This document shows positions 1-13,036 of a stretch of 64,000 nt of DNA, piece after piece (the first letter of the stretch is position 1; every line of letters begins with the position of its first letter). The position numbers were made by a program, and so were the translations under genes. This DNA comes from Saposhnikovia divaricata. Lineage: Eukaryota; Streptophyta; Magnoliopsida; Apiales; Apiaceae. Where the stretch lies: NCBI GenBank assembly GCA_036435485.1, contig CM071597.1:177054147-177118146 (forward strand). The letters run 5' to 3'. Under the pieces are notes generated by a model. The model saw only the letters and a program-made list of their open reading frames with translations. It was not told where the DNA came from and did not search any database.

Positions 1-3000
1 CAAACTGAGCTATAGCGCCTCATTTAGCGCAAGGCCACCTGAAAACAGCGCTGTAGCGCCTGGAATCGTGCAAGAGCGCCTGCTGACCCCTGCCTAGTTT
101 TGTAGAAATTGCTCTCCTCTTCGCGTGAGCTGTAAGATCGTCAGAATCGGACTTGTAGAACTCCAGATATGGCCAAAGCAGTGTAGACTGCGCATTGTGC
201 TCAAATTCCTGAATTCCCTTGCCATGGACTTCCTGTAATCTCTACTTTAAGCTCACAGAATACCACCAATTCTTCACCAACACCACCAATGCCACCCTAC
301 TATGCAACCTACACAAATTAAATGAAAACACATCAAACTAACACGAAACTTGAGAACTCGCAATCGTTTTAAGTACGAATGGAATGCAAATAGTGGATAT
401 AAAATCCACTTATCAAAGAACCAAGCAAACCAAAAAAGAAAACAACACCAAGATCCCCTCCCTGGAAGATCTCGACCTATGCCCTTTTTGAAGAACCAAA
501 ATCCAACTTCCCACCACTCAAGAATTCCAAGATTATTTAGGTGAGTCCTATAATTCATAACTAAGATCCCCTATGAATCTTAGCCTCTAAATCCATTTCT
601 TTCCTAGGTAATAAAATCATCAAAGTTGAGGGTGAATAGTGATTTCCAAGAACTAACTTTTGTTTCTTGATTTCTTTTGATGATCCAAGCTATACTAAGG
701 TTATATAAGGACTATACAAGGCTTAGTAAGTTCTTAGACACTCCAAGGAAGGTATAACACTTGAAACCCTTTTATGGATCTTGAGTTTTTATGAAGTTTT
801 GATAATTATATGCATGTATAAGACCTTAGAGATGTGATTGGGTTTTGATATATGTTAAAATGGATTATATGAACGGAAAGGCAGTGCTTGGCCTTAGTTC
901 AATGTTAAATAACATGTATGTGTGGTTTGGAGTGAAAACTATGATTATTGGAAAGTTTTAATTTTGGAAATATCTGAGTTATAGCCGTCGTAATGCCGAA
1001 ATTTCCTTAACCCTTAAAAACCATGCATGACAGTAGCCTTAGGTCTCTGATCTTGATGAGTATATGAATTGTCCTTATAGATCTCGAGTCATAGATCGTT
1101 TTGGCGCAAGAATCGAAACAATTGGACTTACGATTTAGGAGATATGGTCGATTTAGTAAAAGTTGTTCGAAATCGTAAGTGTGAGTTCGTAACTTCAATT
1201 GAATCCACTTAACATGAGTAATTTATTTTTGAATCTTAATAATTAAATATTAGAGATCATAAGGAAGACGTGAGAGAAGACCTCATATCAAAAGGATCGT
1301 TTTTCAATTTTATAAAAATGTTCGAATTGAGGTTAAGTGCGAAGGAACCCCTTTGAGGTACACTTAGTATAACTTTGAAACCCACTTAGAAAACGGACAA
1401 AAGATCTTGAGGTATAATCTTTTCAAGTAAACGACCAACCCTAGAACTTATACGACTTAAGTACCTATCAAGTGTAAGTATAATGACATGCCTTGATAAC
1501 AAGCAAGTGTCGGATCATAACGGTGTCAATGGGAGTTACGTTAGAATGTGCATAGCGTGATAACTTGAAAATGTGTTTAGTTTAAGTAAAGTACATACTT
1601 AGATTTTCAAAGAGTTAAGTGATTAATCTTGAATATCTTGGCTATTTATAGATCACTGGACCGACCCGAGACACACTACCCCTACAGGACTTCCAGGCAA
1701 GTTTCAAACCTTTAACAAACTGTTGTTGTGATTATACATGATTTCTGCTATTTATGTACATAGCATGCATAACTGTTTTCGAGAATATATATTGTGATAC
1801 TTGAGCAATGATTTGATTATTGGCTTATAAGCTAGATACGAGATATTAGTTATAAGCCGGGTTTTGCAAAGGCCCTTAGTGTAGGGCGTATGATTCACAT
1901 TCTTAATTTTGAACCGGGAGTCGATATTTCCGTATTTCTCGAGATTATTTTATGATAAAAATATCGATTAAATATTATTCAATTATTATTTAGTAAATGA
2001 ATATTAGGTTTGAATATTCATTTAAGGTTTATTTATTTAATGAATATTATTTTGGAATATTCATTTAAGGATTTATTTAATGAATATTATTTTATATATT
2101 CTCTCGAGGGTTATATATGAGCAATTATTTTGAATAAAAATAATATTTGAATATTTATGATTCAATAAATATTATTTGAATATTTATTAAATATTTTTAA
2201 ATTGGTTTTAGAAAATGGTTTATATTATTTAAAATCTATCTTTGATCTTCAATAATTAAGAATAATATTTCTGAGCTTTATTATGATTATTTTATCAAAG
2301 TGAGGTTCCCAAACTCTGTTTTCCATTTAAATCTATCCTCTAAGGAGATTTAAATGCTCGCTCAAACTTCCAAAATATAGAGAACCTTACTTGAGAGACT
2401 GTTATTTATTATGGTTGACTGCCCGGTCATAAACTATTGAAACTATTATTTTCCTTTGCAACTTTAGTTGCTACAAATCAAAATGAGTCTTTGTTACTTC
2501 CTCAACACTCGAGGAGTAAGATTGATGGAACAAGTTGATATCCATTAACAAGCAACAGCTTGGGAAATATTGGTGAATTTTCCTTTCCAATCAGATACGG
2601 CTACTTTGTGGAGTCCTATCAACAAGTATTACACTTGGGGAAAGGAGAACGAACTTTACGTTTCAGAGTCATAGATTCTATTCGAACTAGGAGTCGTGTA
2701 AGAGGCCGAGTTGCGCCGGTCCATCCCAAGGCCCAACCGTTGGCCAGGGAGATCTAGGGGGCGGTGGACAAGTAAATCCGTCTGTTCTTCCTTCTACCGG
2801 TTGTACAACCATTTTTGTGCTGTACAATCTGCGACTGATCATCATAAGGTTGGGACAGCTGGCGCGGTGAATACTCCAGTATTAGTTCATCATCAAATTT
2901 GGATATTTTCTGCAACATTATCGAGAGCACTCCGATCGGAAAGCTACAACTGGGTGACCGATAAGTGTTGGTAGGGTTTGAAAAGTGTTCAAAACTGGCA

Positions 3001-3660
3001 TTGCAATATCTACTTTGTGATTTCCCCATTTTATTATATATGTTGATATCTTGCTGATACTTTTACATAGCAGATATTCTTACGGAAATTATATATTGAA
3101 TTACCTTGTAACTTCATCTTTTACATTATACTAGCACCTTGTTCGTTTTATGCATAGCATATGGTTTCAAAGATATTTTAGAACTGTAATATATTGTTGA
3201 TCAGTTACAAACTATTTTGGTGGGCTCTATTGCTCAACCTTGCTTTATTTATCTATATCACAACAACAGCTAGATCAGATGGCCCAAACAAGGCGCACTC
3301 GGCGCAAACAGGTGTCAGCCGTCAGAGGGTTACCCGCTGATGTCATAGCCGCCATTGCTGAGGTAGGAGCAATCAATAGGCTAGACTGGCAACTTTTTGT
3401 ACCAGACTTATGTATAATTATCACTTATGTTAAACAACGGCAAGAAACTAGTAAGCGTACTCTGTAATCATTTTGGGTTTATAATAACTTATAACTTGTG
3501 GATCCTATGACTAGATACTTATTCCAATTTCATCTCTGGGACTATAACTAGTTGTGGGGTCACAGCATGCAGTTTATTTATTTTGATTCAAGTTCAATTA
3601 TTATTAATGGAAATTTAGACCGTAACGACCGGATCCCCGACCCCGGATCTGGGGCTGTTA
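1..3660 (+). mobile_element. Right part of a long gypsy-type LTR (solo or 3' LTR), left end outside window
   Basis: The stretch ends at 3660 with GACCCCGGATCTGGGG followed by CTGTTACA. This closely parallels the last bases of the LARD LTRs in this window (GACCCCGGATTTGGGG, then CGTTACA at 21982 and 26967). An internal GGCAAG motif near 1692 and an arginine-rich patch near 3280-3330 also lie in the same order as in those LTRs. No tRNA-Met primer-binding site follows 3660, so this is a 3' LTR or a solo LTR rather than a 5' LTR. The start TGTAACGACC is not seen and probably lies before the window. Short ORFs here (for example 2560-2757 and 3240-3467) show no recognisable domain. The family link is an inference from end structure. 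Confidence 0.5.
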
Positions 3661-4389
3661 CAGATAACCCGAGGGTTTGTTGCTAAGGCAAGTGTAGAAA
3701 TACTATGACCAGGTGAAACATTTTGTGAATCAAAATAGACATCAAAACAGTGGCATATAAAATTTGATATTGCTATGATAAGCAATGGCTTCAAAATTAA
3801 TGACTCAGTTTTTCATTTTGAGGACGCTCAAATGTGAAAACTGTATAATGCGTATTTCCAGTTTAGGGATGCGTAAACTTGGTAATAAGGTGAATTGAAA
3901 TCGCTAATTTTTGGGACGCTAAAAATTAGTAATGTTAATATAACGAATTGAAGCCTCAACTAATAATTGGTATAGTGATTACCAAAATGTGAAATATGCC
4001 AATGTTGAGATGCTACCAAAATGTGAAATATGCCAATGTTGAGATGCTAAAGTGATGGACAATCAATGAATTGGCATGTGGGTTTACATTATTTACGAAT
4101 GAAGTGGTGGTCATATGTAATTGCACGCGAGTGATCTGATCATTACTAAAAGCAATAAAGAGCGGATCATCTCTAGCAATTTTGATGAGACTTGAAGTTT
4201 TGGTTATGATAATTAAAATCTTAATAATTTTGAAAGTCTTAGAGGAGACATGTCACATGTTGGTGATGTGAATCTTGAAGAGATCAAATTAACTTAATCT
4301 ATTATTGCCAGAATGAATTCGTATCTATCCAAGTGTAGATTAACAAGGATCTCTCAAGAATGATTGGAAGTCTGTTGTACATTTTAAAA
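3661..4389. other. Unannotated AT-rich stretch
   Basis: No ORF or recognisable domain. A ~35-bp sequence containing ATGTGAAATATGCCAATG occurs twice in tandem near 3985-4045. The stretch probably belongs to the decayed copia that follows, but nothing here proves it. Confidence 0.3.
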
Positions 4390-5430
4390 TTGTACAAAAG
4401 CAGGCATAGGCTACACAGTTGGTAAACTGAGTAGATGCACGAGTCAAATCGAAACTGGTCTCTTGAATATGATTGCAATGAGACTAAGGTGTTTGAGATA
4501 TACTCGTGAGTTTGGGCTGTATTATAAAAGACATCTCATTGCACCATGTGGATATAGTATGGATGTTAGATGTGTGACTTTAAGAACTTAAAAGTCATTA
4601 GTGAATTTAGCTCACATTAACGAAAACAACCATGTCATGGGAATTCTAGATAGACGATTGAACATAGCTCGATTCACGATGGAATACGAGTCTATTGCAT
4701 AATATGTATGCATGTTAGAGTGAAATAGTGAAAGGCTGAATGTAGTCACTTTGTAATGGATATTCCTAAATGATAAGAAAATGTGTCTTCAATATGCATA
4801 TTTTATGTGAATAATTTACAAATTGGGAGATCACATTGTTGTGTATGCAATGGTATGTCTCGCCTCTATGACGAGGACATAATACCATTAATTAACTACT
4901 CTCAACGAGAATTATCGAGATTGCCTTGTAAAGTCAAATGATAATGTTGTGGATCCACTAAGCGAATGGCTAAAACTAAGATAATTTGGTTGAGCCAAGA
5001 GAATCTAGTTATATTGAGAGTTAGTTGTAAAAACCTATTGCTTAACGGCGTCATGGTGGACACCCAACCATTGCTGACTGGAGATCCCAAGAACTTGGTT
5101 CAATGGGCCAACTAAATCATGATGACCAAATCACTATGGGGGTAACCCCGGGCCTATTCCTATGATGAGGAAACAGTGAGACCCATAAGGTACGAGGGTA
5201 AGCTGTTAAGCTTTTAATGATCTTTCGGTGAATACATGGAGTTCAAGATTTGAACGCATGGAATTCGGTTGAGTAAACGCGGGTTACTCTATAAGATAAA
5301 GATCACCTATGTGGGAGAGAAGTGGGGCCACTTCAAAGGAGAATTGCGAGGCACAATTCTTTAGAAACTCATACAGAACCAGGACGATGTTCCATGGCCA
5401 AAATGGGCATAATCATGAGAGCTAAACGAT
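4390..5430 (+). pseudogene. Decayed Ty1/copia pol tail and 3' region
   Basis: Short blocks in shifting plus-strand frames match the end of copia polyproteins. A block near 4400-4440 reads VGKLSRCTS, like the AVGKLSRYTSNP stretch before RNase H. A block near 4480-4530 reads like RCLRYTREFGLYYKR, the RVLRYLKGT region. A block near 4940-4965 reads DNVVDPLS, like the DNVADPLTK end of RNase H. The following ~450 bp (CCAACCATTGCTG, CATGAGAGC) resembles the 3' untranslated part and LTR of such elements. Stops and frameshifts are everywhere, so this is an old relic unrelated to the two Sirevirus-like elements further right. LTR limits cannot be set. Confidence 0.5.
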
Positions 5431-6158
5431 TCAGAAAGGATAATTTTTTTTCTGAAAAATTGGTAAAAATTTATTTGATTTATTTTAAAATTAATTTTTT
5501 GAAATGCTTTATTGATCGAAAAATGTTTTTAAATAAAACAGATCCTGTTTTATCACAAAAACTTGCTTTTCAAAGCAGATTTTAACATCAAATCACATCA
5601 AAAAAATAATCTTTTCTATACTAAATACAAAATATGCATATATTAAAAATATTACGAAGGAATTATCTAAGTTTTGTAATAACAATAATTTTACCAATAT
5701 TTGTCCCCATAGCACAAAGCCTAAATATAAAAAATTATGTATAAAATATATGAATTTAATGGTAACGTTTAATTGATGAAATGAAAAAAATAATAATTTA
5801 ATAATACCATAGGATGTATTAGATATAACTTATTTAAATATTCTTGAGACAAAATTGTTAAAATAGTATAAATATATGATTTTCGTTACTCACTAGACCA
5901 AAGTTAGCTAAATCTACCCACCACTTTAGCAGGAGTTATTTTACGACCGAAGTAAATTAATGTAAGATAGAGGTAATTCAATGATATACAATAAATTTTA
6001 TTTTTACTCCTGAGTTTAAAATAATATAAAGTAAAATTGTCTTCATTGATGTGCTCAAGAGTCGGGAGTTAAAGAAAGTATATACATATAATTGTCGAGT
6101 TATAATTAAATTTTTAAATTTAATTCAAATATGACAATTTTTAGGTAAGAGGGGTATA
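5431..6158. other. AT-rich spacer
   Basis: Very AT-rich, with no gene or clear repeat. The ORF at 5322-5585 spans the relic border and has no domain; I treat it as chance. Confidence 0.4.
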
Positions 6159-6283
6159 TCTATACTATTATATAAAAGCTGAAACATTAAAAGTTTCGTT
6201 GGTTGGTTGGTAGGTCGGTAGGTCTGTACGGTACCTGTTGATTTTACTTATTTACCCTTATTTAATTACAGATCTACTAAGTA

Positions 6284-6783
6284 ATCAATTTCCTTCTTGA
6301 GGTTAAACATATTATCTTTTCTATTTTTCAAGAACTAAATAATTTCCTTTTTCAGGTAAAATACAATATCTTTTTATATTTTATCTGACTAAAATTTCTC
6401 CTTTATTAATCAATTTCCTTTTTCATGTTAAACATATTACCTTTTTTATTTTTCAATAACTAAATAATTTCCCCCTTACTCAATTACAGATCTACTAACT
6501 AATCAATTTCCTTCTTGAGGTTAAACATATTATCTTTTCTATTTTTCAAGAACTAAATAATTTCATTTTTCAGGTAAAATACAATATCCTTTTATATTTT
6601 ATGTAACTAAAATTTCTCCTTTATTAATCAATTTCCTTTTTCAGGATAAATATATTACCTTTTTTATTTTTCAATAACTAAATAATTTCCCCCTTACTCA
6701 ATTACAAATCTACTAACTAATCAATTTCCTTCTTGAGGTTAAACATATTATCTTTTCTATTTTTCAAGAACTAAATAATTTCC
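6284..6783 (+). repeat. ~218-bp tandem repeats inside the Helitron
   Basis: Units start at 6284, 6503 and 6721 with TCAATTTCCTTCTTGAGG (period 218-219 bp). The unit begun at 6721 is cut by copia A and resumes at 29509. The next unit starts near 29668, which restores the 218-bp period exactly once the insertion is removed. More degenerate copies continue to 30430 and again at 48229-48620. Confidence 0.75.
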
Positions 6784-8339
6784 TGTTAGGTCCAATATGT
6801 TTGTAGAAGGGGGGGTTGAATACAAACAGTACTGTTTAATCGAAATTTGCCCGGATAATTTAATTTATATTTTGACAAATTTGAGCGGAATTAAATGAAA
6901 CAAAATTCAAGTTGAATATAAAATTATATTAACTTGAGGGGTTTGTTACAAATACAGTACAGAATTTATATCTAGTTAATAAAAACAAATTAGAAAATTC
7001 GACATGAATTTTTCTAGATTTGTTAATAAAAATCAAGATATAGATTAGGAGTAAAAACTCGCTAATAGTACAAGAGTATCAAGTAAACAAGTTCTATCGG
7101 ATCAGATATTAAAAATAAGATGAACTTGATTTTCTATGAATTTTTCTTCTTCTTGTGTTGTGTTCTTGATGAGAGAGAAGAGAGCAATCTGCTTTGAATG
7201 TAATATTTTGATCTGTGTTGTCTTCTGTCGATTTTGTCTTCATATATAATATTCACTGTCTCTTTATCTTCAAATATAACTGTCAAGACAATCGGCAATA
7301 CAATTTATTCTTCCAAGACAACCAATTTTGTACTGCCAAGACAATAGGCAATACAATCGTCAAGACAATCAGGTTCTTCCAAGACAATCGGCAAGACAAT
7401 CAAATTCTGAGATCTTTGTCTTGCTTTATCAAAAATTATCATTCTGTCTAAAGCTTTTTCTTTTTGATCATTATCAAGACAATCTGATTTGAACTGTCAA
7501 GACAATCGTCAAGACAATCAAATCAGATTTTTATTCCACTTTTTAAAAGATTTTCAGAAATTATCATTACCAAGACAATCGGCAAGACAATCAGAGATTG
7601 TCTTGCTTTACTGATTTTCTTCTTCAAGACAATCAGTGATTGTCTTGTTTCTCTAGATCCCTTCTCCAAGACAATCGGCAAGACAATCAGGGATTGTCTT
7701 GCTAGTTCATTTTTCAGATTAAATGAAATTGATTAACAAATAATCATTTTAATTTATTCTTACTTAAATAATTAATCAGATTTAATTAATCTAATAGTTA
7801 ATTTAATTAAAGAATTAATTCAAGATGAATTAATTAATTAATTAAATTGACTACTTGATTTAAATTAATTAAAGAAGAATAATTATATATCCTTGGATTG
7901 TCTTAAGTCTTTTCTGAATCACTGAAAGTAATAAAGGAATACCACTGAATAGTTTGTTGACGTTCCATGCACGGTCTGGTTCATGAACGACTAACTTCAA
8001 TGACTGTCCTTTAATTTTCACATTAAAAATGTGATTCATTTTTCTTCTCATTTCTTTCTCCTTCTTGTACTTCACTGTATACTGTCTGAACCTGTCACTC
8101 TAGAAATCTCTGTCTTAGAAATAAATCCACTTCTTTGATGCTATACTGAGGCTTGATCAGCAATCTGAGCTTCTTCCAGTGTAAAACATCAAAACTATAG
8201 ATTGACTTTAGGGTTTTTCTTGTGACAGATAGTACCTCCTGAGATTCCTGTGACAGTTAAAGTTAGTTACTTATTACAATCTAAGCTTAAGTTGAGTTGA
8301 GTCCTCGAACTACAAATAGGCTGTGTCATATGCCTTTCA
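6784..8339 (-). repeat. Copia A 3' LTR
   Basis: 1556 bp, TG...CA. It matches 27954-29508 over its full length. Between 7280 and 7700 it contains about 12 exact copies of CAAGACAATC plus 3 of the reverse complement GATTGTCTTG, several forming short hairpins (7583-7605, 7625-7645, 7679-7701). The 68-aa ORF shared by both LTRs on the minus strand is simply LTR identity. Confidence 0.93.
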
Positions 8340-8352
8340 ATCTCCCCCTATT
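8340..8352 (-). other. Copia A polypurine tract
   Basis: On the minus strand this reads AGGGGGAGAT directly against the 3' LTR. It is the plus-strand priming site for reverse transcription. 8353-8596, between it and the third ORF, is non-coding. Confidence 0.8.
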
Positions 8353-8596
8353 TGTTTGTTAGAAGATAACAAGCAAATACCTAGAGGATTACTCAACTAA
8401 CTCAACTTAACTTAGTAAAAGATAAAACTTTAAACACAAAGTAAATAAAAGAAAAGTTCTGGTTTATATTTAACATTGTCCAGATTCAAACATAAAAGAT
8501 AAATACAAGATAGATGATCCTCTAGACTGATCATATAATACAATTTTCTATCTTGACCTATCTAAGCTCTAAAGATATCACATGTAGAGCTTATCT

Positions 8597-11500
8597 TCAC
8601 TTTGAAGTTTCTTCATCCCTTATCTCTCCAGGTTCAACTTCATCTTCTTGCTCTAGAAATCTTCTGATATTCTCTGTGTCAAATCGTTCTTGATCATCCA
8701 AGGTTTTGATCAAATCCTTGTCAAGTACACGTTCATAATCTGACACAAGATCTTTAGGTTTCTTAGGCAAAATTCCAAGGTTACCCCATAGCCGATTCCG
8801 AAGTATGTAATATTTCTTTTCAAAGCCAGTTAAAGCATATGATCGAATAATGTCAGCAACAAAGATACTTTCTTTATCTTCGAATCCTGTAGTCCTCAGC
8901 ATATGTTCTAACCAGACCAGATAAGATGCAGTGTATAATTTCATCGACTTAGAATCAAGGAAGCAAGAATGTAGTGTATTACCCTTGAGAAACTTAACAT
9001 GATGTGGAGTTTGAATAACTTGTGGACTATTCCTCTGAGCAAACTCCAAAAGTCTTTCATGAAGTAAAATATTCAGTTCAGAAAACCTTTTTACCTTTAG
9101 GGACATAATCCACAGTTCAATCAAGCTTCTCTGTTGAAAGATTTGAAGTGACACATAAAGAGAACCCAGTGTACGAGAGTCAATCTGAATTATCAGTTGA
9201 TCTGCACATCTGTCAAACCCAGCTACTATCCTCAAGATTTCCAGCATCAATGCATCCATATATTGCAAGTAATTTGGATTGGTCTCTTGAAACTGTTGAA
9301 GTAGTTGGAGAAAACGTTCATCATCATTAGCAGTGTTTTGAATAGAATCAAAAATTTCTCTTGTTCTCTCCCACTTTGGACCAATCTTCAACTGAATATC
9401 TCTTTTCCTTTCCTGTACACTGATTGCATGTAGCTTTTGTTTCTCTGCATCTTCAGCTTGCTTCAGCTTCAATCTTTTATCCACTCCCTGTCTGGTCTTC
9501 TCAAGCTTAGCTTGTCTCATCTGACGATCAACTTTCTCCTCTTGAAGTTCCTTTTCAAATTCAGGATTATCTTGCCAGTTTGAAAGATCTTCTTCAATAT
9601 CATTTAATTGCGGTACTTCAAACTTACTATTCTTGAGATCGAAATCAAACTCGGATACATCCTGATCATGAGCAGCTTTTTCTTTTCCCTTGGTAGACTT
9701 CTCAGACTTCTCCTTATGCCTCCCTTGACCTCCTGACTTACTTCCTCCTGCTTCTCCAGACTTACCTGCTCCTCCATCTCCAGACTTCTCCCCCTTAGTT
9801 GAGGAATCCTCTACAGACTTTCGTTGACTTTCAAGCTCCCTATTTGCATCATTATCCCCTTCATTATCATCATCATAGTCTTCAAAATATGCTCTTTGTT
9901 CTGGTGTGATATTATGAGTAGGTTTAACAATGTTGTATAGATGATCAAGTCCTTCAAACATGTAATCATACTTTTCTTCAAGCTTCTCAAAGGTTGTTGA
10001 ATATGATTGAGCAGTTACATGCATTTCCACTTGAAGTTCATCCACCATATTAGAGAGTCTGTCAATAGCATTTAGAATATCTGTTCTTTCTGTAGATGCT
10101 TGAGAGTTGGATTGTATCAATGTATTGATTGTTGGAGTGAGTGTAGTCTTTATGTTCTAGACATCATCACGAATAATCATGAGCTGATTGTTGACAAAGG
10201 TGGAAGAAGAAGACCGTTCATCCACTTGTGCTTTTAAAACTTGTTTTTCAGCCTCAGTTTCCATCAATTTCTTTTGCAGATCTTTGATTTGAGCCATAAG
10301 AGACAAAGTGTTTGTGTCAGTGTGTGCGCTTACCTGATGTTCACTCAAGGATATGTCACTCTCCTTTCGTGCATGTGTTTCACTCATATTTAAGGTGGTC
10401 CTCACATCACTCAACACTAGCTCCCTTCCTTGAGCTGTACCTGCATAAGAAATCACCCTAGCCTCTTCTGGAGAGGTCAGTGGTGGTGCAATGGGAGTTC
10501 GCAATTCCCAATCCTCAGTCATCTCTATCAATTCTTTTGGATTTGATAACTGAATTTCTTCAGTGATAGGATGACCAAGTTGCCCTTCACTTTCTCCAGA
10601 TAAATCTGCGAGTGAAGAATCCCTTGAGGGAGCCAGGAATGTTCCTCCTGGGAGGGGAGATGATGACTCTATTATAACTGGCAGAGAGTCAAGATTTCCC
10701 TCTGAAGCCTGTGAAGGCTCTTCTATCGTAACAATGGTAGGCACTGTAACAATCCTATCGTGCACTCGTTGCTCAGTGTCCTTAACAACATCAGATTCTT
10801 TGGTAAAGTTTTCCCCCATTGTGAGTAATAGAGGTGTGCTTGACTCTGTACAAGATGCCACGACCTTTTAGCGAATTTCAATAATTTCATCCTGTTCAGA
10901 GGATGAAATTAGTAACAGTTCATCGGCCATTTCAATGTCCAAGTCCTGTTGGGAGGAAATGGATGGGCTAACAGATGCCTCAAGTAGTAGGTTTCTTCTC
11001 TTCTTTGGTGGAGGCAGAGCTGTGGGATCACTCACATTATCACTTCTTCTATCAACTCTTTTTGTCAACAACTTGCTTCTGGCTTTAGGTTTAGAGATTT
11101 GATTAGACACAGTGTTTGGCTCTAAGACATGGGATAGAGGTTGTGGTTCTACAACCTCTTGGTCTGACCTATCAGCCACTTGGGCTCCAGAAACAGTTTG
11201 AGAGATAGAAGGCAATACCTGTTCCATTGATGCAGTAGCTGTACCCGAAGGAATAGATTGTTCCATTTGATGTTGAAGTTCAGGGACAGGTACATTTTGA
11301 GGTTCAGGTTCAGGTGCATTTACAAGTCGAGGAAGGACAGGTAGATTTATGAAGTACTGGCACATTTATCAATTTTCTATGTGTATCAAGGCTAGTGAAT
11401 ATCTTCTTGGTTTGCCTGCCTGATACCATAGGGTTGTCATTCCTAAAAATTGTTTGTTGACCAACAGGAACAAGATGATTAAATAACAAAGTTAAGAATC

Positions 11501-12113
11501 TAGGATAATAACATAAAACTTTCTTACCCTCATCGAAATCCCTTCTGGCCTTAACAATTCTACCAACAATAGTACTCCAAAGTTGGTTACCAATATTGAT
11601 TCTACGGTTATTAGTAACAGCATAACCAATAGTTTGTAACATAGAGGTGAGTAAATGAAAGTTACCTCTGGCTGTATTAGCAAATACCTTGGAGATTGTG
11701 TCGAAAAATGCATCCCATTTTTGAACCAGATTCCTTTTGCTCAGGTTGTTCATATCAATTACTCCATGATAATTAATATCACTGAAGAATTGATAGAGTT
11801 GTTCACTGGTTGGAAATGGATCAAAATTATCCACCGGAAGGCCCAATACAGTAGTAAGGGTTGATTCTGTCACGACGTGGTGTGTACCATCAAAATCAAA
11901 AGAGAATGAGGTCAAATCTTCAGACACCACAGCTTCTGTGCAAATCAATCTCAGTGGTCCTATCTTAATTGGGGCTTCGATCGAAATGGCAGTTCGGATA
12001 ATTGAATCGTCATTTAAAAACCGTATCCAAGGCCTAAATCGATCATAGGGACAATCGTTCGGATTAAAATAGCCAACCAAATTATGCTTCATTATCTCAA
12101 AATTATCAGCCAT
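8597..12113 (-). pseudogene. Copia A third ORF (envelope-like / 'plant transposon protein' type), broken into four pieces
   Basis: Minus strand, downstream of pol, where Sireviruses carry an extra 'envelope-like' ORF of unproven function. The likely start is the ATG at 12113; the apparent frame upstream of it has only a TTG start. The first ~270 residues form a globular region (motifs RFRPWIRF, VLGLPVDNF) resembling the 'putative plant transposon protein' domain. After a frameshift near 11340-11390 the frame continues through in-frame stops at 10868-10870 and 10157-10159 to 8597. The middle is low-complexity Ser/Thr/Pro/Glu. A Gly/Ser/Lys-rich patch (about 9780-9660) precedes a Lys/Glu/Gln-rich predicted coiled coil (about 9560-9370). 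No transmembrane segment stands out, so 'envelope' is only a traditional label. Four frames read in one direction show it was once a single ORF of about 1170 codons. Confidence 0.7.
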
Positions 12114-12531
12114 TTTTTTTAACACAAAAACACACTTCAATTTTAGGAAGATTAAAACAATTCGAAAATTTTCAGAATTATTAATTAATTAAAATTAATT
12201 AAAAATTCGAATTAATTCAAAGTTGTCAGAAAAATCCCAAAAATTTATATGATGTTCTCCTGATCACTGGGAGTCTCAAACTATTTTTAGATTTCAAAGA
12301 AATAATCTAGAACTCTCAAAACATTGAAAACCCGATTGAATTTTTTGAAAAATAGAGTTTTCAAAAACTGAATGAAATTCGAAGATGTTCGGTTCAAAAG
12401 ACAGGAAATCGAACGATCTATCCAATGATGTTGTTCGTTTTCAGTTTTGTTGAAGAAAATCGAGCAGTGTTTCAGTTCAAAAACTGTGTGTATCGTGTAT
12501 ATATGTAACTGGGTTCTCTGTGTCAAAACAC

Positions 12532-12553
12532 GAGAGAGAGAGAGAGAGAGAGA
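12532..12553. repeat. (GA)n microsatellite
   Basis: About eleven GA units inside the leader of the copia A third ORF. Confidence 0.9.
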
Positions 12554-12602
12554 TAATTGTCTTGATGATCTGTTTTCTTTTGTTTTTTTTTAAGTATGAA
12601 CT

Positions 12603-13036
12603 TAACAATACAAGACAATCGAATGATTGTCTTGCCGATTGTCTTGGTAGTTCAAAAACTATCAAGACAATCGTTTAGTATACTAGTAAATAAAAGAAAA
12701 CGAAAATATATATATATTTTTTAATACAAATTAACATTACAAGACAATCGGTTGATTGTCTTGCCAATTGTCTTGGTAGTATAAATACTATCAAGACAAT
12801 CATGTATTTAACACACACACATTTTTTTTATTTTTTATTAAAAAACTGAACAGACATTCGAAGACAATCAAGTGATTGTCTTGCCGATTGTCTTGGTAGT
12901 TCAAAACTATCAAGACAATCGTTTGTCTTGAGTAAAACAAAATAAAAACACAACAAATAATCTGAAAAATATTTTATTATTAACAAAATAACCTGCCAAG
13001 ACAATCTGTGGATTGTCTTGGCGATTGTCTTGATAT
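12603..13036. repeat. Four-unit hairpin array built on CAAGACAATC / GATTGTCTTG
   Basis: Four spaced units of about 115-130 bp (starting near 12610, 12739, 12859, 12978). Each has CAAGACAATC, a 4-5-bp gap, GATTGTCTTG, then CCGATTGTCTTGGTAGTT facing a downstream AACTATCAAGACAATC (weaker in the last unit). Every unit can therefore fold as two stem-loops. The same 10-mer is repeated in both LTRs. It lies in the non-coding gap between pol and the third ORF. Spacers are not unique sequences and no cas genes exist, so this is not CRISPR. Confidence 0.85.

Noticed and set aside
3240..3467. 75-aa ORF with TRRTRRKQ patch
   Set aside because: Sits in an LTR, first codon TTG, no domain; only its position parallels the LARD LTR.
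7869..8075. 68-aa minus-strand ORF identical in both copia A LTRs (29038-29244)
   Set aside because: Explained by LTR identity; no domain and no sign of a start context.
12603..13036. CRISPR-like regularly spaced repeats
   Set aside because: Units are hairpin repeats inside a plant retrotransposon; spacers are not unique and no cas genes exist.
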